Assembly (NCBI RefSeq): GCF_026151205.1
Contig: NC_087083.1
Location: forward strand, 744,001 to 808,000
Length of the DNA: 64,000 nucleotides
Direction of reading: 5' to 3'
From: Bolinopsis microptera
Lineage: Eukaryota; Ctenophora; Tentaculata; Lobata; Bolinopsidae
Shown here: positions 22,606 through 31,789 of the stretch, in pieces
Layout: every line of letters starts with the position of its first letter
How positions within the stretch are numbered: the stretch's first letter is position 1
The notes under the pieces: generated by a model
What the model was told of the DNA's origin: nothing
Seen by the model: only the letters and a program-made list of their open reading frames with translations
Database searches by the model: none
Made by a program: the position numbers and the translations under genes

Positions 22606-23725
22606 ATGTTGTTTTTCAAGCCATTCTGGATCTTTGGAACTGTAACATTCTGGATGCAGTGCAGGTAACTGGTTTTTCCTTTTTATATAGGATATTAATT
22701 TTGTGCACGGCCGCTAAATTTACATTTTTAAAGCTTGTAAAAGTTTTAGAAGTTTTAAAACTTGTATAACTTCTAAATCTGTAAAACTAAAGGGAAAGCT
22801 AGCAAAACTTGTTAATTTCTAAATCTAAAATTTCCAAAAACTTTCAAAACTTCAAAAAGTTTCTGAAACTTCCAAAACTTCTAAAACTTCTAAAACTTCC
22901 AAAACTTCCAAAACCTCCAAAACTTCTAAAACTTCCAAAACTTCTAAAACTTCCAAAACCTCCAAAACCTCCAAAACTTATAATACCTCCAAAACTTCTA
23001 AAACCTCTAAAACCTGCAGGAGACGACACGTGTCCACCTCCGCAGAACACGACACTTCAACCTTAAACACCATCCTCCTGACAATGACAATAGCCTTTGT
23101 CCCAATAGAAAGCTGGGTTATACAACGTAACCTAGAATGGGAGACCATGTTCCTTCTCCCGGATATCACCGACTCCTCAGCCTCCTCCATAGTCTCCACA
23201 GCCATGTTCTCCCAAATAGTCTCTATACTTGTTGGATACAAGGTCGGTCTCTACCTCTTAAAATCACACGGGCTCCAGTCTCTGATCAGAGCATCTACCA
23301 TTACACTCAGTGTATTCTTCACTGCAATTGGTCTCTTCTACGATACGCTCCTCTACCCGGGCTCCAGTGAGGAGTATCACAGAGGAGACACTGCAACTCT
23401 CCAACAGTTCCTTCTCTCTCAGAGGTGCAGGGATGCTTACATAACTTTCAGTTTGGTCTTTGGTCCTCCTTTCTTCTACCTCTCCCTCTGCTGGAACAGC
23501 GGCTACAAAAAAGAAGAGAAGTTCTCCTTCATCTTATCCCTCTACAAAGAAGTTTTCCAAACCGGTCTGATGATCAACCTGGTGTATTTGTTATTGTGGG
23601 GGCTAGGTGCAATGCCTCCCTCGTATGGTATCTACAGATTAGCGGTGACTAACGGAGTGTTCTTTGCTGCTCACTTCAGCTACATTACTCCTTTACTACT
23701 CTGCTCCACTCAAAAGGAAGAGTAA
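22606..23725 (+). CDS. Unknown multi-pass membrane protein, two exons
   Basis: Exon 1 (22606-22664) begins with ATG and encodes the hydrophobic MLFFKPFWIFGTVTFWMQC. It ends at a consensus donor (TGCAG|GTAACT). Exon 2 starts after CCTGCAG at 23020 and the frame joins cleanly (AG|G = Arg, then RRHVSTSAE), running to TAA at 23723-23725. Total is about 254 residues. About seven hydrophobic segments follow: exon 1, TILLTMTIAF, IVSTAMFSQIVSILVG, ITLSVFFTAIGLF, ITFSLVFGPPFFYL, LMINLVYLLLWGLG and VFFAAHFSYITPLLL. I do not recognise the family and see no GPCR signature motifs. Using ATG codons within exon 2 alone (23084) gives a shorter alternative. Further upstream exons are possible. Confidence 0.55.
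22855..23012 (+). repeat. 9-bp intronic minisatellite (AAAACTTCC/T)n
   Basis: About 17 copies of AAAACTTCC, AAAACTTCT or AAAACCTCC lie inside the proposed intron, directly before the acceptor. The frame of exon 2 stays open through it (KTS repeats) but has no ATG before the TAA at 22826-22828, so it is more likely intron than coding. Confidence 0.75.
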
Positions 23726-24950
23726 TGACATTAACAATGTGAACACTATGATCGGATCAGAATTATAAATCTAACTTAAGATTTTTTTTCTCCGTGAACG
23801 GTGGCTGATAAAATAATATTTTAAATGTTAAACCTACGCATATGCAATATGGAGCCAAGTTTTGAACTGAACTTGGAGTGACCCTTATGTTTCGTAACTT
23901 TAAGCGACCATAATTCAGGAATATTCCTGTACAAACACGCTTGTTAAATTATAGCACTTTGACTTGCCACGTGTTATTTGATTGTTATGTTTAAACTGTA
24001 AACAAATTCAAGCTGTGACCCTGATATTGTTTGTCATACGTTGTATGACCCGCCGCGCACGAGTGCGCGGCTCCCCCTGTATCGTCGAAACTCTACACTA
24101 TAGTGAAGCGACCGTGGGGGTCACCACGTGATACAAAATATTGTGTTATTTGATTGTCATTATATTTATAATAATGATGTTTGTGTGCGAGTGTACACTG
24201 TACTTGCTGCGGAGACTCCTATTAATTCAGATCATTGTACATTTATTCAAATTTAAGGTTGTTCATTTATTCGAATGATCCTGCAACTCATTTTGAGCCT
24301 TGACTTAAAGTATGGTATTTGCAATATATATTCAATATAAAAATAAGCATAATATATACTATATTAATATAGTATATGTATTACGGCTCTTACTAAATCG
24401 CTCGCCCAAAAATTATCACATGACTTTGGTTTTTATTGTTTTGCAGCCGAATGATACGGTTTTACATAAAAACGCAACCCCACCCTAACCCTAAGTGTAA
24501 CTCTGGAGCTATCCATAACGAACCCTTAACATTCGAATTCGTGTTTTACTAGCCTGTCACGTGACCAGAACGGTTTTTTGCCCATAACTCTCCAGGGAAG
24601 CATTTTTATTTTTTACTCTACGTCAGCCTACTATACGTACCAGGGGGTGATTCGGAATCAGCGTCCAAAAATACACCGAACTAGATCACTTTAATACCCT
24701 CAGGGCCTTTTCACAGGAAATTTTAAGTGGGAACGCGAGCGATTCATTGCAGTAGAGTAAGAAAGCAACATAATTGTTCATTATTTTTGGCTACGTGGTT
24801 TTAACTGTTGTGAAAAGTATGCATTTTTGCTTTTGTTGTTCTTATACTTATAGCTGTTGGAATCAGATAGGAGCGCCAATTTGATTAATGGCAAACTCTG
24901 ATGACATTTCAATTTTTACGTTTAAATGTACTCATAACTCAATTTTTGGT
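23726..24950. other. Intergenic DNA with hairpin and dispersed repeat copy 2
   Basis: Near 24052-24074 CCGCGCACGAGTGCGCGG forms a perfect hairpin in AT-rich DNA. CCCTAACCCTAAG occurs near 24483. The segment 24553-24720 (GTCACGTGACCAGAACGGTTTTTTGCCC...CAGGGAAGCATTTTTATT...GAATCAGCGTCCAAAAATACACCGA) is the second copy of the interspersed repeat also found at 16168-16330. No gene is recognised. Confidence 0.45.
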
Positions 24951-24956
24951 TTTGGA

Positions 24957-24983
24957 TATGAAATGAAATGAAATGAAATGAGG
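24957..24983 (-). repeat. LINE 3'-terminal simple repeat (ATGAA)n
   Basis: Four to five copies of ATGAA (TTCAT on the element's sense strand) sit exactly where the 3' end of the minus-strand LINE is expected, past its 3' UTR. A terminal simple repeat in place of poly(A) is usual for CR1/L2-type elements. Confidence 0.65.
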
Positions 24984-25329
24984 TATTTATATCCCGCTCA
25001 TATGATTAACCAACAACACAAGGAAGGTGGTTAACCATGTCAGAGCGGCTGACTGTGAGTGATGTGAGCAAAAGTGTAAAAAGTGAACTAAAGTATAACT
25101 CAGCATAAGGCAAAGACAAAATTAAAACATCTTTTATTGTAAACCACACTAAACTAAAAGAAGCAGAAACCATACAGTACATGTAGGTATAATAAAGGTT
25201 AGTACAGTGACATAATCAATCAAGAAAGAATCAGATCCAAGTAAGTAAGAGATCAAGGCATAAAATGGAGTGCGGTAAAAAATAAAAGCCAATGTGTCTT
25301 GCAAAGTGAAGACAATGGAAAGAAAAACA

Positions 25330-25756
25330 TCAGAACTGATTATATAAATGATTCTTTAACATTCGCTTGAAACAGTTGGTATCAGTGATACATCTCAACA
25401 TCAGGGGAAGAGAGTTCCATGCAATCGGTGCATGGCTTGAGAAACGTCTGTCATCAATTTTGGATCTTTTATTCTTTGGTACCTTGAGCATGAGATGGTC
25501 ATCAGGTCTCTTCGACCTGGTCATGGTCATGGTGTTTGAGAGTTCTTTATCCACTACATCCACATCCAGTAGTGCTTTGAGGTAATCAGGTGCAGTACCG
25601 TGAACTGATTTGTGGGTTAAAAGACAAACTTTAAAGAAGATTCGTTGGTCTATAGGGAGTATGTGGGCCTTCTTATAGAAGGGAACCAAGTCCGTGGTCC
25701 TCTCTTCTATGTTATAGATGAAACGAACTGCCCCATTAAGGGTTGATCTAAGTTTG
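25330..25756 (-). pseudogene. C-terminal end of the LINE ORF2, out of frame
   Basis: The 119-codon frame (HILPIDQRIFFKVCLLTHKS, then HGTAPDYLKALL, then RRFSSHAPIAWNSLP) is the standard C-terminal region of CR1-like polymerases. The main ORF2 stops at 25757 after NLPKTRF. Shifting frame by one base there reads NLPKPDFNKLRSTLNGAVRF and continues smoothly into this segment. A one-base indel in the CCCAAAACC run therefore separates the two pieces. Confidence 0.8.
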
Positions 25757-28669
25757 TTAAAATCTGGTTTTGGGTAGATTCATGTAAAGAGAATTACAGT
25801 AGTCTAATTGAGATATGACCAGTTGTTTCACCAGCATCAATTTAATGCCTTCATTAAGGTAACGACCAATGGTTCTTAGATTCATCATTGTCCAGCTGCA
25901 TTTCCTTTTGACATTATTGATCTGTCTTTCCATATTTAGAGTTTCATCAAATTTGACACCCAGACTCTTCCAGCTGTCTCCTTTACACTCCGTAGGCAGA
26001 ATTTCAGTGCTTCCAAATTGCAGTCTGACACTGAGTTCACACTTTTTTAGAACATGGCTCTTTCCTAACACCAGTAGTTCTGTCTTTGTTTCGTTCAGTT
26101 TCATGTAGTTGTTCACCATCCATGCTTTTATCTCTGCAAGACATTTGTTTGTTCTGTCTTGGACATCAATGAACTGTACCACACGGTTTGGTTTAAATGA
26201 GATGTACAGTTGAGAATCATCTGCATAGAGCTGTATATCAAGACCATATTTGGCCGCAATTTTCTGGAGAGCTTTGATATAAAGGATGAAAAGAATAGGC
26301 CCCAAGAGTGATCCCTGGGGAACTCCAAACAGCAGCTCCAAGAAAGATGAAAGAGTATCATCAATCTTAACACAGAAGTGTCTTTTCTCAAGGTAGGACT
26401 TTATCCATTGCAGTGCACTTCCAGTAATTCCATAGTCCTTCATAAGCTTTTCCAATAAGACTGTGTGGTCAATGGTATCAAATGCTGCACTTAAGTCGAG
26501 AAGTACAACTATAACAACATTCTCAGCTTCAATTTCTTTGTTTAGATCATCACACATTCTAACAAGTAATGTTTCACAGCTATGATTAGGGCGATATCCA
26601 GATTGGACTTTTGAGTAAAGGCTATGGTTCGTTAGATGGACATTAAGCTGGTTTAGTACAATTCTCTCTAGGATCTTAGAGAAGGCAGAAAGGTTAGACA
26701 CTGGTCGATAGTTACTGAGAATATCAACATCAGCATTTTCCTTCTTCAAAGTCGGTTTGATGACTGCTTTCTTCATATCTGAGGGAAAGACTCCAGTCTT
26801 CAAGGATGAGTTCAATACATGAAGTAAAAAAGGTGTTAGTTCATCGACACAGTTTTTTAAGAGAAATGCTGGGATCGGATCCAAGCAGCAGAACTTGTTG
26901 GACATCTTTGATACCAGGTCTTTGAGTTCATCAGCTGTTATCTCAGAGAAATTATCAAAGATGCAGTCTTTATCAAGAACAGGATCTTTGTCTTTGTCTT
27001 TGTCTTTGTCTTTGTCTTTGTCTTTGTCTTTGTCTTTGTCTTTGTCTTTGTCTTTGTCTTTGTCTTTGTCTTTGTCTTTGTCTTTGTCTTTGTCTTTGTC
27101 TTTGTCTTTGTCTTTGTCTTTGTCTTTGTCTTTGTCTTTGTCTTTGTCTTTGTCTTTGTCTTTGTCTTTGTCTTTGTCTTTGTCTTTGTCTTTGTCTTTG
27201 TCTTTGTCTTTGTCTTTGTCTTTGTCTTTGTCTTTGTCTTTGTCTTTGTCTTTGTCTTTGTCTTTGTCTTTGTCTTTGTCTTTGTCTTTGTCTTTGTCTT
27301 TGTCTTTGTCTTTGTCTTTGTCTTTGTCTTTGTCTTTGTTTTTGTCTTTGTCTTTTCCTTCCTTCTCAATGGCTTGTCTGATGGTTGCAACCTTTTCAGC
27401 GAAGAAATCTTTGAAATCTTCTGACAGTTTCACAGGATCCTTGTAGTTTGGAAGGTTTTGGGTGTCATTTCCTAAAAGCCTGTTGACTTTTTTGTACAAC
27501 GCTTTAGTATCCCCTGAAGAGGACCTAAGAGAGGTTTTGTGGTGAGCGCATCTTTTGACAAACTCTAGTCGGGAAAACTCATCTCTTAGCTTAACATAAT
27601 CCGATCTCAGGTACTCAGATCTTGCACTGTCTATATCATCAACTTTATCTTTTCTCCACGCACGTTCAGCAGTTCTTCTCTTTCGCCTGAGAATACGAAG
27701 TTCCGGGTCTAACCAAGGCATTGGCTTCTTAGTAATCTTCTTTTTTATGTAAGGACAGTGTTTATCCATTAACTGAGTGAGCACGGTGTTGTAAAGGACA
27801 ACAGCATCATTCGGAGACATGTCTTTAGGGAAGTTTGTCAGTTTTGAAATTAAAATATCTTCTTTAAACTGTTCTGTATCAATTAAATTAAAGTTTCTGT
27901 AGTTCATGAATTTTGCGTCTTCTTTGGTCTTTGTCTTGATGTCTGCATCGAAGAGGACAAGGAAGTGGTCAGATTTGGTTCTAGAGGGACAGATTTCGAA
28001 TGAAGTCAGTTTTTCCTTGAAGTATCGGTTAGTCACAACAAGATCTAGGGTTCCACCTTGGTCATGGGTTGGTTCAAGGGGAACGTGTTGGTATAGATCA
28101 TACTCCTCCAGGAGTTGGTAGAGCTTCTTTGGGTAGTGTTCTTCAGGCTTTTCCATGTGAAAGTTGAAATCTCCAGCAATGATGGGGAAGCCAGGTTTGA
28201 CTGTGAGGTCTTTAAGGTAGTCTTCGAATTCTTCTAAAAAGGCACACTCCGTGTACCGAGCCTTCTTGGTATAAGGAGGCCGATACAAGTTCACAAGTCT
28301 CACAATATCTTGTTGAGATTGTAGCAGTGATTCCATCACTTGGAAGGATTTGTACTTCATGACCTTACTATTACACTTTAACTGGAGCACATCACGAAAT
28401 AGCATAGCTATACCTCCTCCTCCTCTGTGTTTTCTTGGATCCGAGAGTATATTCCAACCAAGGTCTTTGATCTCCTTTATCTTAGCTGTGTTTCCATCAC
28501 GAAAGAAGGTTTCTTGTACAAAACAGATGTCACAATCAACTTCTTGAAGATGCTCTAACACTCCGACTGTTTTGTTCACTAGGGATCTAACATTGAACGT
28601 TCCAATCCTTAAACTCTTCCTAGGCGTAGTTTGGTCTCCTTTGTCTTCTGTATGTACCAGTTTTTTGCA
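25757..28669 (-). CDS. LINE ORF2: APE endonuclease, (KD)n linker, reverse transcriptase
   Basis: The frame is open from about 28669, with no ATG at the expected start, and reaches FNVRSLVNKT (28597 region), the start of an APE-type endonuclease. Endonuclease motifs in order are FVQETFF (catalytic Glu), GGGGIAMLF, NLYRPPY, IIAGDFNFHME, QGGTLDLVVTN and TKSDHFLVLF. A Lys-Asp repeat of about 60 dipeptides follows (26985-27354). The RT then shows NYRPVSNLSAFSKILERIV, SGYRPNHSCET, LLDLSAAFDTIDH, GVPQGSLLGPILF and the catalytic YADD. These mark a CR1/L2-group polymerase that copies its RNA at a nicked target. A frameshift near 25757 detaches the C-terminus. Start by reinitiation or frameshift from ORF1 is likely, since ORF1 ends at 28609 within the ORF2 frame. 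Confidence 0.85.
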   Translation of the reverse strand, partial: CKKLVHTEDKGDQTTPRKSLRIGTFNVRSLVNKTVGVLEHLQEVDCDICFVQETFFRDGNTAKIKEIKDLGWNILSDPRKHRGGGGIAMLFRDVLQLKCNSKVMKYKSFQVMESLLQSQQDIVRLVNLYRPPYTKKARYTECAFLEEFEDYLKDLTVKPGFPIIAGDFNFHMEKPEEHYPKKLYQLLEEYDLYQHVPLEPTHDQGGTLDLVVTNRYFKEKLTSFEICPSRTKSDHFLVLFDADIKTKTKEDAKFMNYRNFNLIDTEQFKEDILISKLTNFPKDMSPNDAVVLYNTVLTQLMDKHCPYIKKKITKKPMPWLDPELRILRRKRRTAERAWRKDKVDDIDSARSEYLRSDYVKLRDEFSRLEFVKRCAHHKTSLRSSSGDTKALYKKVNRLLGNDTQNLPNYKDPVKLSEDFKDFFAEKVATIRQAIEKEGKDKDKNKDKDKDKDKDKDKDKDKDKDKDKDKDKDKDKDKDKDKDKDKDKDKDKDKDKDKDKDKDKDKDKDKDKDKDKDKDKDKDKDKDKDKDKDKDKDKDKDKDKDKDKDKDKDKDKDKDKDKDPVLDKDCIFDNFSEITADELKDLVSKMSNKFCCLDPIPAFLLKNCVDELTPFLLHVLNSSLKTGVFPSDMKKAVIKPTLKKENADVDILSNYRPVSNLSAFSKILERIVLNQLNVHLTNHSLYSKVQSGYRPNHSCETLLVRMCDDLNKEIEAENVVIVVLLDLSAAFDTIDHTVLLEKLMKDYGITGSALQWIKSYLEKRHFCVKIDDTLSSFLELLFGVPQGSLLGPILFILYIKALQKIAAKYGLDIQLYADDSQLYISFKPNRVVQFIDVQDRTNKCLAEIKAWMVNNYMKLNETKTELLVLGKSHVLKKCELSVRLQFGSTEILPTECKGDSWKSLGVKFDETLNMERQINNVKRKCSWTMMNLRTIGRYLNEGIKLMLVKQLVISQLDYCNSLYMNLPKTRF
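26985..27354 (-). repeat. Hexanucleotide microsatellite (AAAGAC)n inside LINE ORF2
   Basis: About 61 almost perfect copies of GTCTTT (plus strand) lie in the linker between endonuclease and RT domains. One copy near 27339 has a G-to-T type change. The unit is six bases, so expansion keeps the frame and adds Lys-Asp pairs. The same array gives a spurious (Leu-Ser)n frame on the plus strand and (Lys-Thr)n in another minus frame. Confidence 0.95.
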
Positions 28670-28833
28670 TTCTCACATCCTGCTGTTCTATTCATTATTC
28701 CAGTCCGTTCTCTTACATACGAGGGACATAGGTTATCAGAGGCTTTATGGGTCTTTGCTGAGTTCTTCTCCGAGTGTTTACTACTTTTGGCGCAGTTAGA
28801 GCACTTTATCTTTTTTACATTATTTTCACTCTT
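28609..28833 (-). CDS. LINE ORF1, 3' part (third zinc knuckle), separated by insertion
   Basis: Beyond the left edge of the nested element, ORF1 continues with KKIKCSNCAKSSKHSE, then HKASDNLCPSYVRER and ends at a stop near 28609. CX2C followed by HX5C-P is the last zinc knuckle of gag-like LINE ORF1 proteins. Removing the insertion and one copy of the 10-bp duplication restores a continuous frame from DCNNKSE to NNVKKIK. The end overlaps the ORF2 reading frame by several tens of bases, as in many two-ORF LINEs. Confidence 0.75.
   Translation of the reverse strand, partial: KSENNVKKIKCSNCAKSSKHSEKNSAKTHKASDNLCPSYVRERTGIMNRTAGCENAKNWYIQKTKETKLRLGRV
28824..28833. repeat. Target-site duplication, left copy (TTTCACTCTT)
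   Basis: TTTCACTCTT here is identical to 30256-30265 and flanks the plus-strand LINE. It is one copy of the 10 bases duplicated when the element inserted into ORF1 of the older LINE. Confidence 0.85.
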
Positions 28834-30255
28834 ATGAAAATTACTGTCAATGATTACCCTAAAACGTATCCAAGGCAAGCTAGATCAGTACACCGGTCCT
28901 ACACAAAGTGCTTACAAGAGAGGCAGAAGTTGTGGCGACATAATTTGGTCTCAACGTATGCTAACCTCAGTGGTACTTAGAAAGCATTGGAGCTACCACA
29001 GAATGAGTATAGACATGTCAAGTGCCTTTGACACCATCAGCAGAGAAACAGTACTCAATGTTCTTGAAGATGCTGGCTGTACTAGTGATGAAATTAGGAT
29101 GGTACGGCTCCTACTATCAAACACAGTGTTGAAAGTAAAAGTCAATAATACTGTATCAATCGAGTTCCAAAGCACAACTGGAGCATTTCAAGGAGATGCA
29201 CTATCAGGTAATCTATTTACTGTTGTTGAAGCCGCTGCACTTATTCACCTCAGATCTGTACTCTCCCAAGTATCATCAACACCTTACCCAGTGAATCATC
29301 CAATCCCTAATCCTCCTATCTCAGAAAAATTCATGCCACTCGAAACAGGATACTCTGATGATATTGACTTTAATAACACTGAACTTGCTCCACTCAAAGA
29401 AATGCTTCCTATCGCTAAAGATATATTCCAGCAGTGGGACCTTCATATCAACTCTTCCAAGACTGAATTTGTCCATTTTTATTTAGCAGATCCTAAACCC
29501 ACTGTTAAACGCAAGGTGATTGTTGGCAAAGTGTATAGAGGTGATGAAGAGTGGCGCTCTAACAAAACTTTAGGATCGTTGATGTGCACTGTTAAGGATA
29601 TCAAGAATCGAATATTCCTTGGTAATGTTGCCTTTAGTAAATTTCAGAAAGTTTGGATGAAGAGCAAGATTTCAGTCCAAAGAAAGATCAAAATCTACGA
29701 GGCACAAGTAGTCTCTATTCTACTCTACAACTGCAACTCCTGGGCTGAACCACTAGCTTCGTTGAATGAACTTGATATTGCTCATCGCAAACACCTCCGA
29801 AGAATCCTCAACATCAGATGGCCTACTGGGGTTATTTCTAATGAGGCACTCTATGCTCGTTGTTATGTCACTCCCTTGTCTGTGAGAGTCTCTAAGTTTC
29901 GATGGAGAATGTTAGGACATATCTTAAGAGGACAGGAAGACTCACCAGCATACACCTCTATGTTATTTGCTATAAATTCTGATATTTTTATGGAAGGGAG
30001 ACGGGGTAGACCATGTTTAAACTTATTAGATGTTATTAGAAAAGACTTGACTAGTAGAAATCTTGATATTAGACTTAAGAATTTGACTGATTTCGAAGAC
30101 CTTAGATTTTTAGCTTTAGATAGGGAGGAGTGGAAGAAGTTAGAAGATGGTTGATGTTTTTGTTTTCTTTTTATGCGTTTTGATATCTATAAGGTGCCTA
30201 GGATGCTCTTTTAAAGAGATATTTCGTACTTTGAAAGATTTACTACTACTACTAC
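28834..30255 (+). mobile_element. 5'-truncated LINE inserted into another LINE
   Basis: A 1,422-bp insertion flanked by perfect 10-bp duplications (TTTCACTCTT). It starts inside the RT domain (5' truncation, typical of LINE integration) and ends with a (TAC)5 tail at 30241-30255. The insertion lies between the second and third zinc knuckles of the host LINE ORF1 and is in the opposite orientation. Confidence 0.85.
28850..30154 (+). CDS. Reverse transcriptase, C-terminal two thirds, of the nested LINE
   Basis: A 434-codon frame begins at ATG 28850 after truncation within the RT. Motifs seen are TQSAYKRGRSC, MSIDMSSAFDTISRE (RT motif A), GAFQGDALSGNLF (motif B) and ETGYSDDIDF (motif C, where the usual Y-A-D-D is Y-S-D-D). 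Later come INSSKTEF, TLGSLM (the thumb), HRKHLRRILNIRWP, RWRMLGHILRG and GRRGRPC near the C-terminus. The R-W-x-x-L-G-H and G-R-P blocks are those of Dong/R4/Proto2-like or RTE-like polymerases, and I cannot fix the clade. The frame is intact apart from the 5' truncation, consistent with a recent insertion. It cannot retrotranspose alone, because the endonuclease end is missing. Confidence 0.75.
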   Translation: MITLKRIQGKLDQYTGPTQSAYKRGRSCGDIIWSQRMLTSVVLRKHWSYHRMSIDMSSAFDTISRETVLNVLEDAGCTSDEIRMVRLLLSNTVLKVKVNNTVSIEFQSTTGAFQGDALSGNLFTVVEAAALIHLRSVLSQVSSTPYPVNHPIPNPPISEKFMPLETGYSDDIDFNNTELAPLKEMLPIAKDIFQQWDLHINSSKTEFVHFYLADPKPTVKRKVIVGKVYRGDEEWRSNKTLGSLMCTVKDIKNRIFLGNVAFSKFQKVWMKSKISVQRKIKIYEAQVVSILLYNCNSWAEPLASLNELDIAHRKHLRRILNIRWPTGVISNEALYARCYVTPLSVRVSKFRWRMLGHILRGQEDSPAYTSMLFAINSDIFMEGRRGRPCLNLLDVIRKDLTSRNLDIRLKNLTDFEDLRFLALDREEWKKLEDG

Positions 30256-30265
30256 TTTCACTCTT
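30256..30265. repeat. Target-site duplication, right copy (TTTCACTCTT)
   Basis: Second copy of the 10-bp duplication, immediately after the (TAC)5 tail of the nested LINE. Confidence 0.85.
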
Positions 30266-31303
30266 GTTATTACAATCTTTCGACTTGTGGCTTCCTGCAC
30301 AGAAGAAACATGTTGGGTCTTTATCTTTGGCTTTACAGTACATGGAATTGGCCATGTGACCAAATTCCTGGCAATGATAACATTGAATGACATGAATTCG
30401 GTCTGTGACATGGTGTTCCCTGAGGTCAATGTGTATATAGTCTCTGTTTTGTCTGATTACCTCACGCATTGCTGCAGTGACACGGATGACAGCCGATTTC
30501 TCAATCTCATCGAAGAAAACCACTTTTACTGCATCGTCTTTTCCAGAAGAGGACTTCAGTATTTCATTCTTTTCCAAAAGTTTCTCTAGCAATGTCTCCT
30601 TGTTTGTGATGTCAGAGGGAATATTCCGAATAGACAATTTGGGGTCCAACTTCTTTCCTGGTTCAGATTTTGATGATACTTTGTATTTATCTTGAGATTT
30701 AAATACTGTCTCAGCTTTCTGAAGTTGATCCCTGGTCACAAACTTGAAAGTTGCAGTATTTCCGGACACTGTATAGTTCTTCACTGGGTTGACTTTAAGG
30801 GAACCTTTCATTTCCTTTTCATCCTCCTTTGTAATGGGTTCTTCAGAACTCCCAGTCTTTTTCTCCACTGTGAGAATGTGTTTTTCTGCGAGCTTCGTTT
30901 CTTCTTGAGTCTTCTTTTCTTTGGGTAGTGTTGCCACCACTGAAGTCAATAAATCGGGTAGTATTGTAGGGAGTACTTCTGCTAGTACCTCTTTGAGCTG
31001 TGTCTTTATAATTTCTTTGAAATCTGGAGATTCCTGTTTGGTAGAAGTTGTGGCTTGTTTTGTTCCCAGAACAGTTTTTGTTAGTTGAAGAGCATTTTTG
31101 GAGAAAGTGTAAATATCCTGGATAACGACAAGCATGTCTGGTTTGGAAAATGAACCTAAAAGGTCCCCACTAGCCGCGGATTCAATAGTTATCTTAATCT
31201 TATTATATTTATCATCTTTCTTACCTTTAAACTTCAGTGAAGTGCAGTTTATCTTTTCCAATTGTTCCTCCATCTTTTTCAGGTCCAACTCCATCTTTTC
31301 CAT
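30266..31303 (-). CDS. LINE ORF1, gag-like nucleic-acid-binding protein, 5' part
   Basis: The best start is the ATG at 31303 (MEKMELDLKKMEEQLEK). It begins a charged, coiled-coil-like N-terminus followed by a long Lys/Glu-rich region. An RRM-like stretch (LSIRNIPSDITNKETLLEKL, then VKVVFFDEIEKSAVIRV) precedes two zinc knuckles, CYHCQEFGHMANSMYC and CFFCAGSHKSKDC. This is the usual gag-like ORF1p that coats LINE RNA in ribonucleoprotein particles. The frame is broken at the 10-bp duplication. The apparent extension to 30140 reads into the inserted element. The rest of the protein is at 28609-28833. Confidence 0.8.
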
Positions 31304-31483
31304 GTTAAACACCCTGCTACAAAGATCAAGGACCGAAAGACAAAATGACAAATTGTCAGTTCTTAAAAAAACTAAACAACTGCTTTGTAATAATTCGATA
31401 CCTCAAATTATTTGTTATATAGTAGTGTTGAAAGTATATGCAAACATAAAACAATTGGATAAGCAAAACTCTATTATGTTTTG

Positions 31484-31771
31484 TTATAAGAGTAATAATT
31501 TATTTCTACTAAAACGTAGAATAGAATAGATTAAAGCCATTGGGGAAAGACACCAGCCGAGGCTGTATTGTACAGTAGAGAGGAAGTTGAGCCAGAGTGA
31601 TCCTACAATCCCTCCGTCAGCTGAGTGGAAGTACACTCTCACCTTATCGCCGCTCCCCAGCTCACTATTAGTGCTAATTTCTAAAGGTGTCGACTCAAGA
31701 TCCCACTCTATTTCCACGTCACGTACGACTGGTCCCCAATTACCTGTTAATTGTATGTTTAACTCATGACT
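31484..31771 (-). CDS. Candidate terminal exon of unknown gene
   Basis: The minus frame runs ...IQLTGNWGPVVRDVEIEWDL, then ELGSGDKVRVYFHSADGGIV, then GSLWLNFLSTVQYSLGWC. It looks like real beta-rich protein sequence rather than chance, with an alternating hydrophobic pattern and a single Cys near the end. A possible acceptor (GCTCAG) precedes it near 31772 and AATAAA lies near its end (about 31500), which suits a last exon. No family is assigned and no partner exon was found. It lies just upstream of LINE ORF1, so it could also be a captured sequence. Confidence 0.3.
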   Translation of the reverse strand, partial: SHELNIQLTGNWGPVVRDVEIEWDLESTPLEISTNSELGSGDKVRVYFHSADGGIVGSLWLNFLSTVQYSLGWCLSPMALIYSILRFSRNKLLLL

Positions 31772-31789
31772 ACTGAGCAACGATTAATG

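Larger units (their letters stand above)
24957..31360 (-). mobile_element. CR1/L2-like LINE, near full length, with nested insertion
   Basis: Read on the minus strand, the order is a gag-like ORF1 with zinc knuckles, ORF2 with APE-type endonuclease and RT, a 3' UTR and a terminal (CATTT)n-type simple repeat (ATGAA repeats at 24957-24982). That is the architecture of CR1/L2-group LINEs, which often end in short simple repeats. ORF1 is interrupted by a plus-strand LINE at 28834-30255. The 5' limit is not defined and I did not find this element's own target-site duplication. Frameshifts near 25690-25760 mean this copy is probably inactive, though it looks young. Confidence 0.8.

Noticed and set aside
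22467-22769. 100-codon ORF overlapping exon 1 of the membrane-protein gene
   Set aside because: Its frame does not join exon 2 without stops. The alternative frame starting at 22606 joins in phase and adds a membrane span.
26895-27446. Open frame with (Leu-Ser)n on the plus strand
   Set aside because: It is only the complement of the hexanucleotide array inside the minus-strand LINE ORF2.
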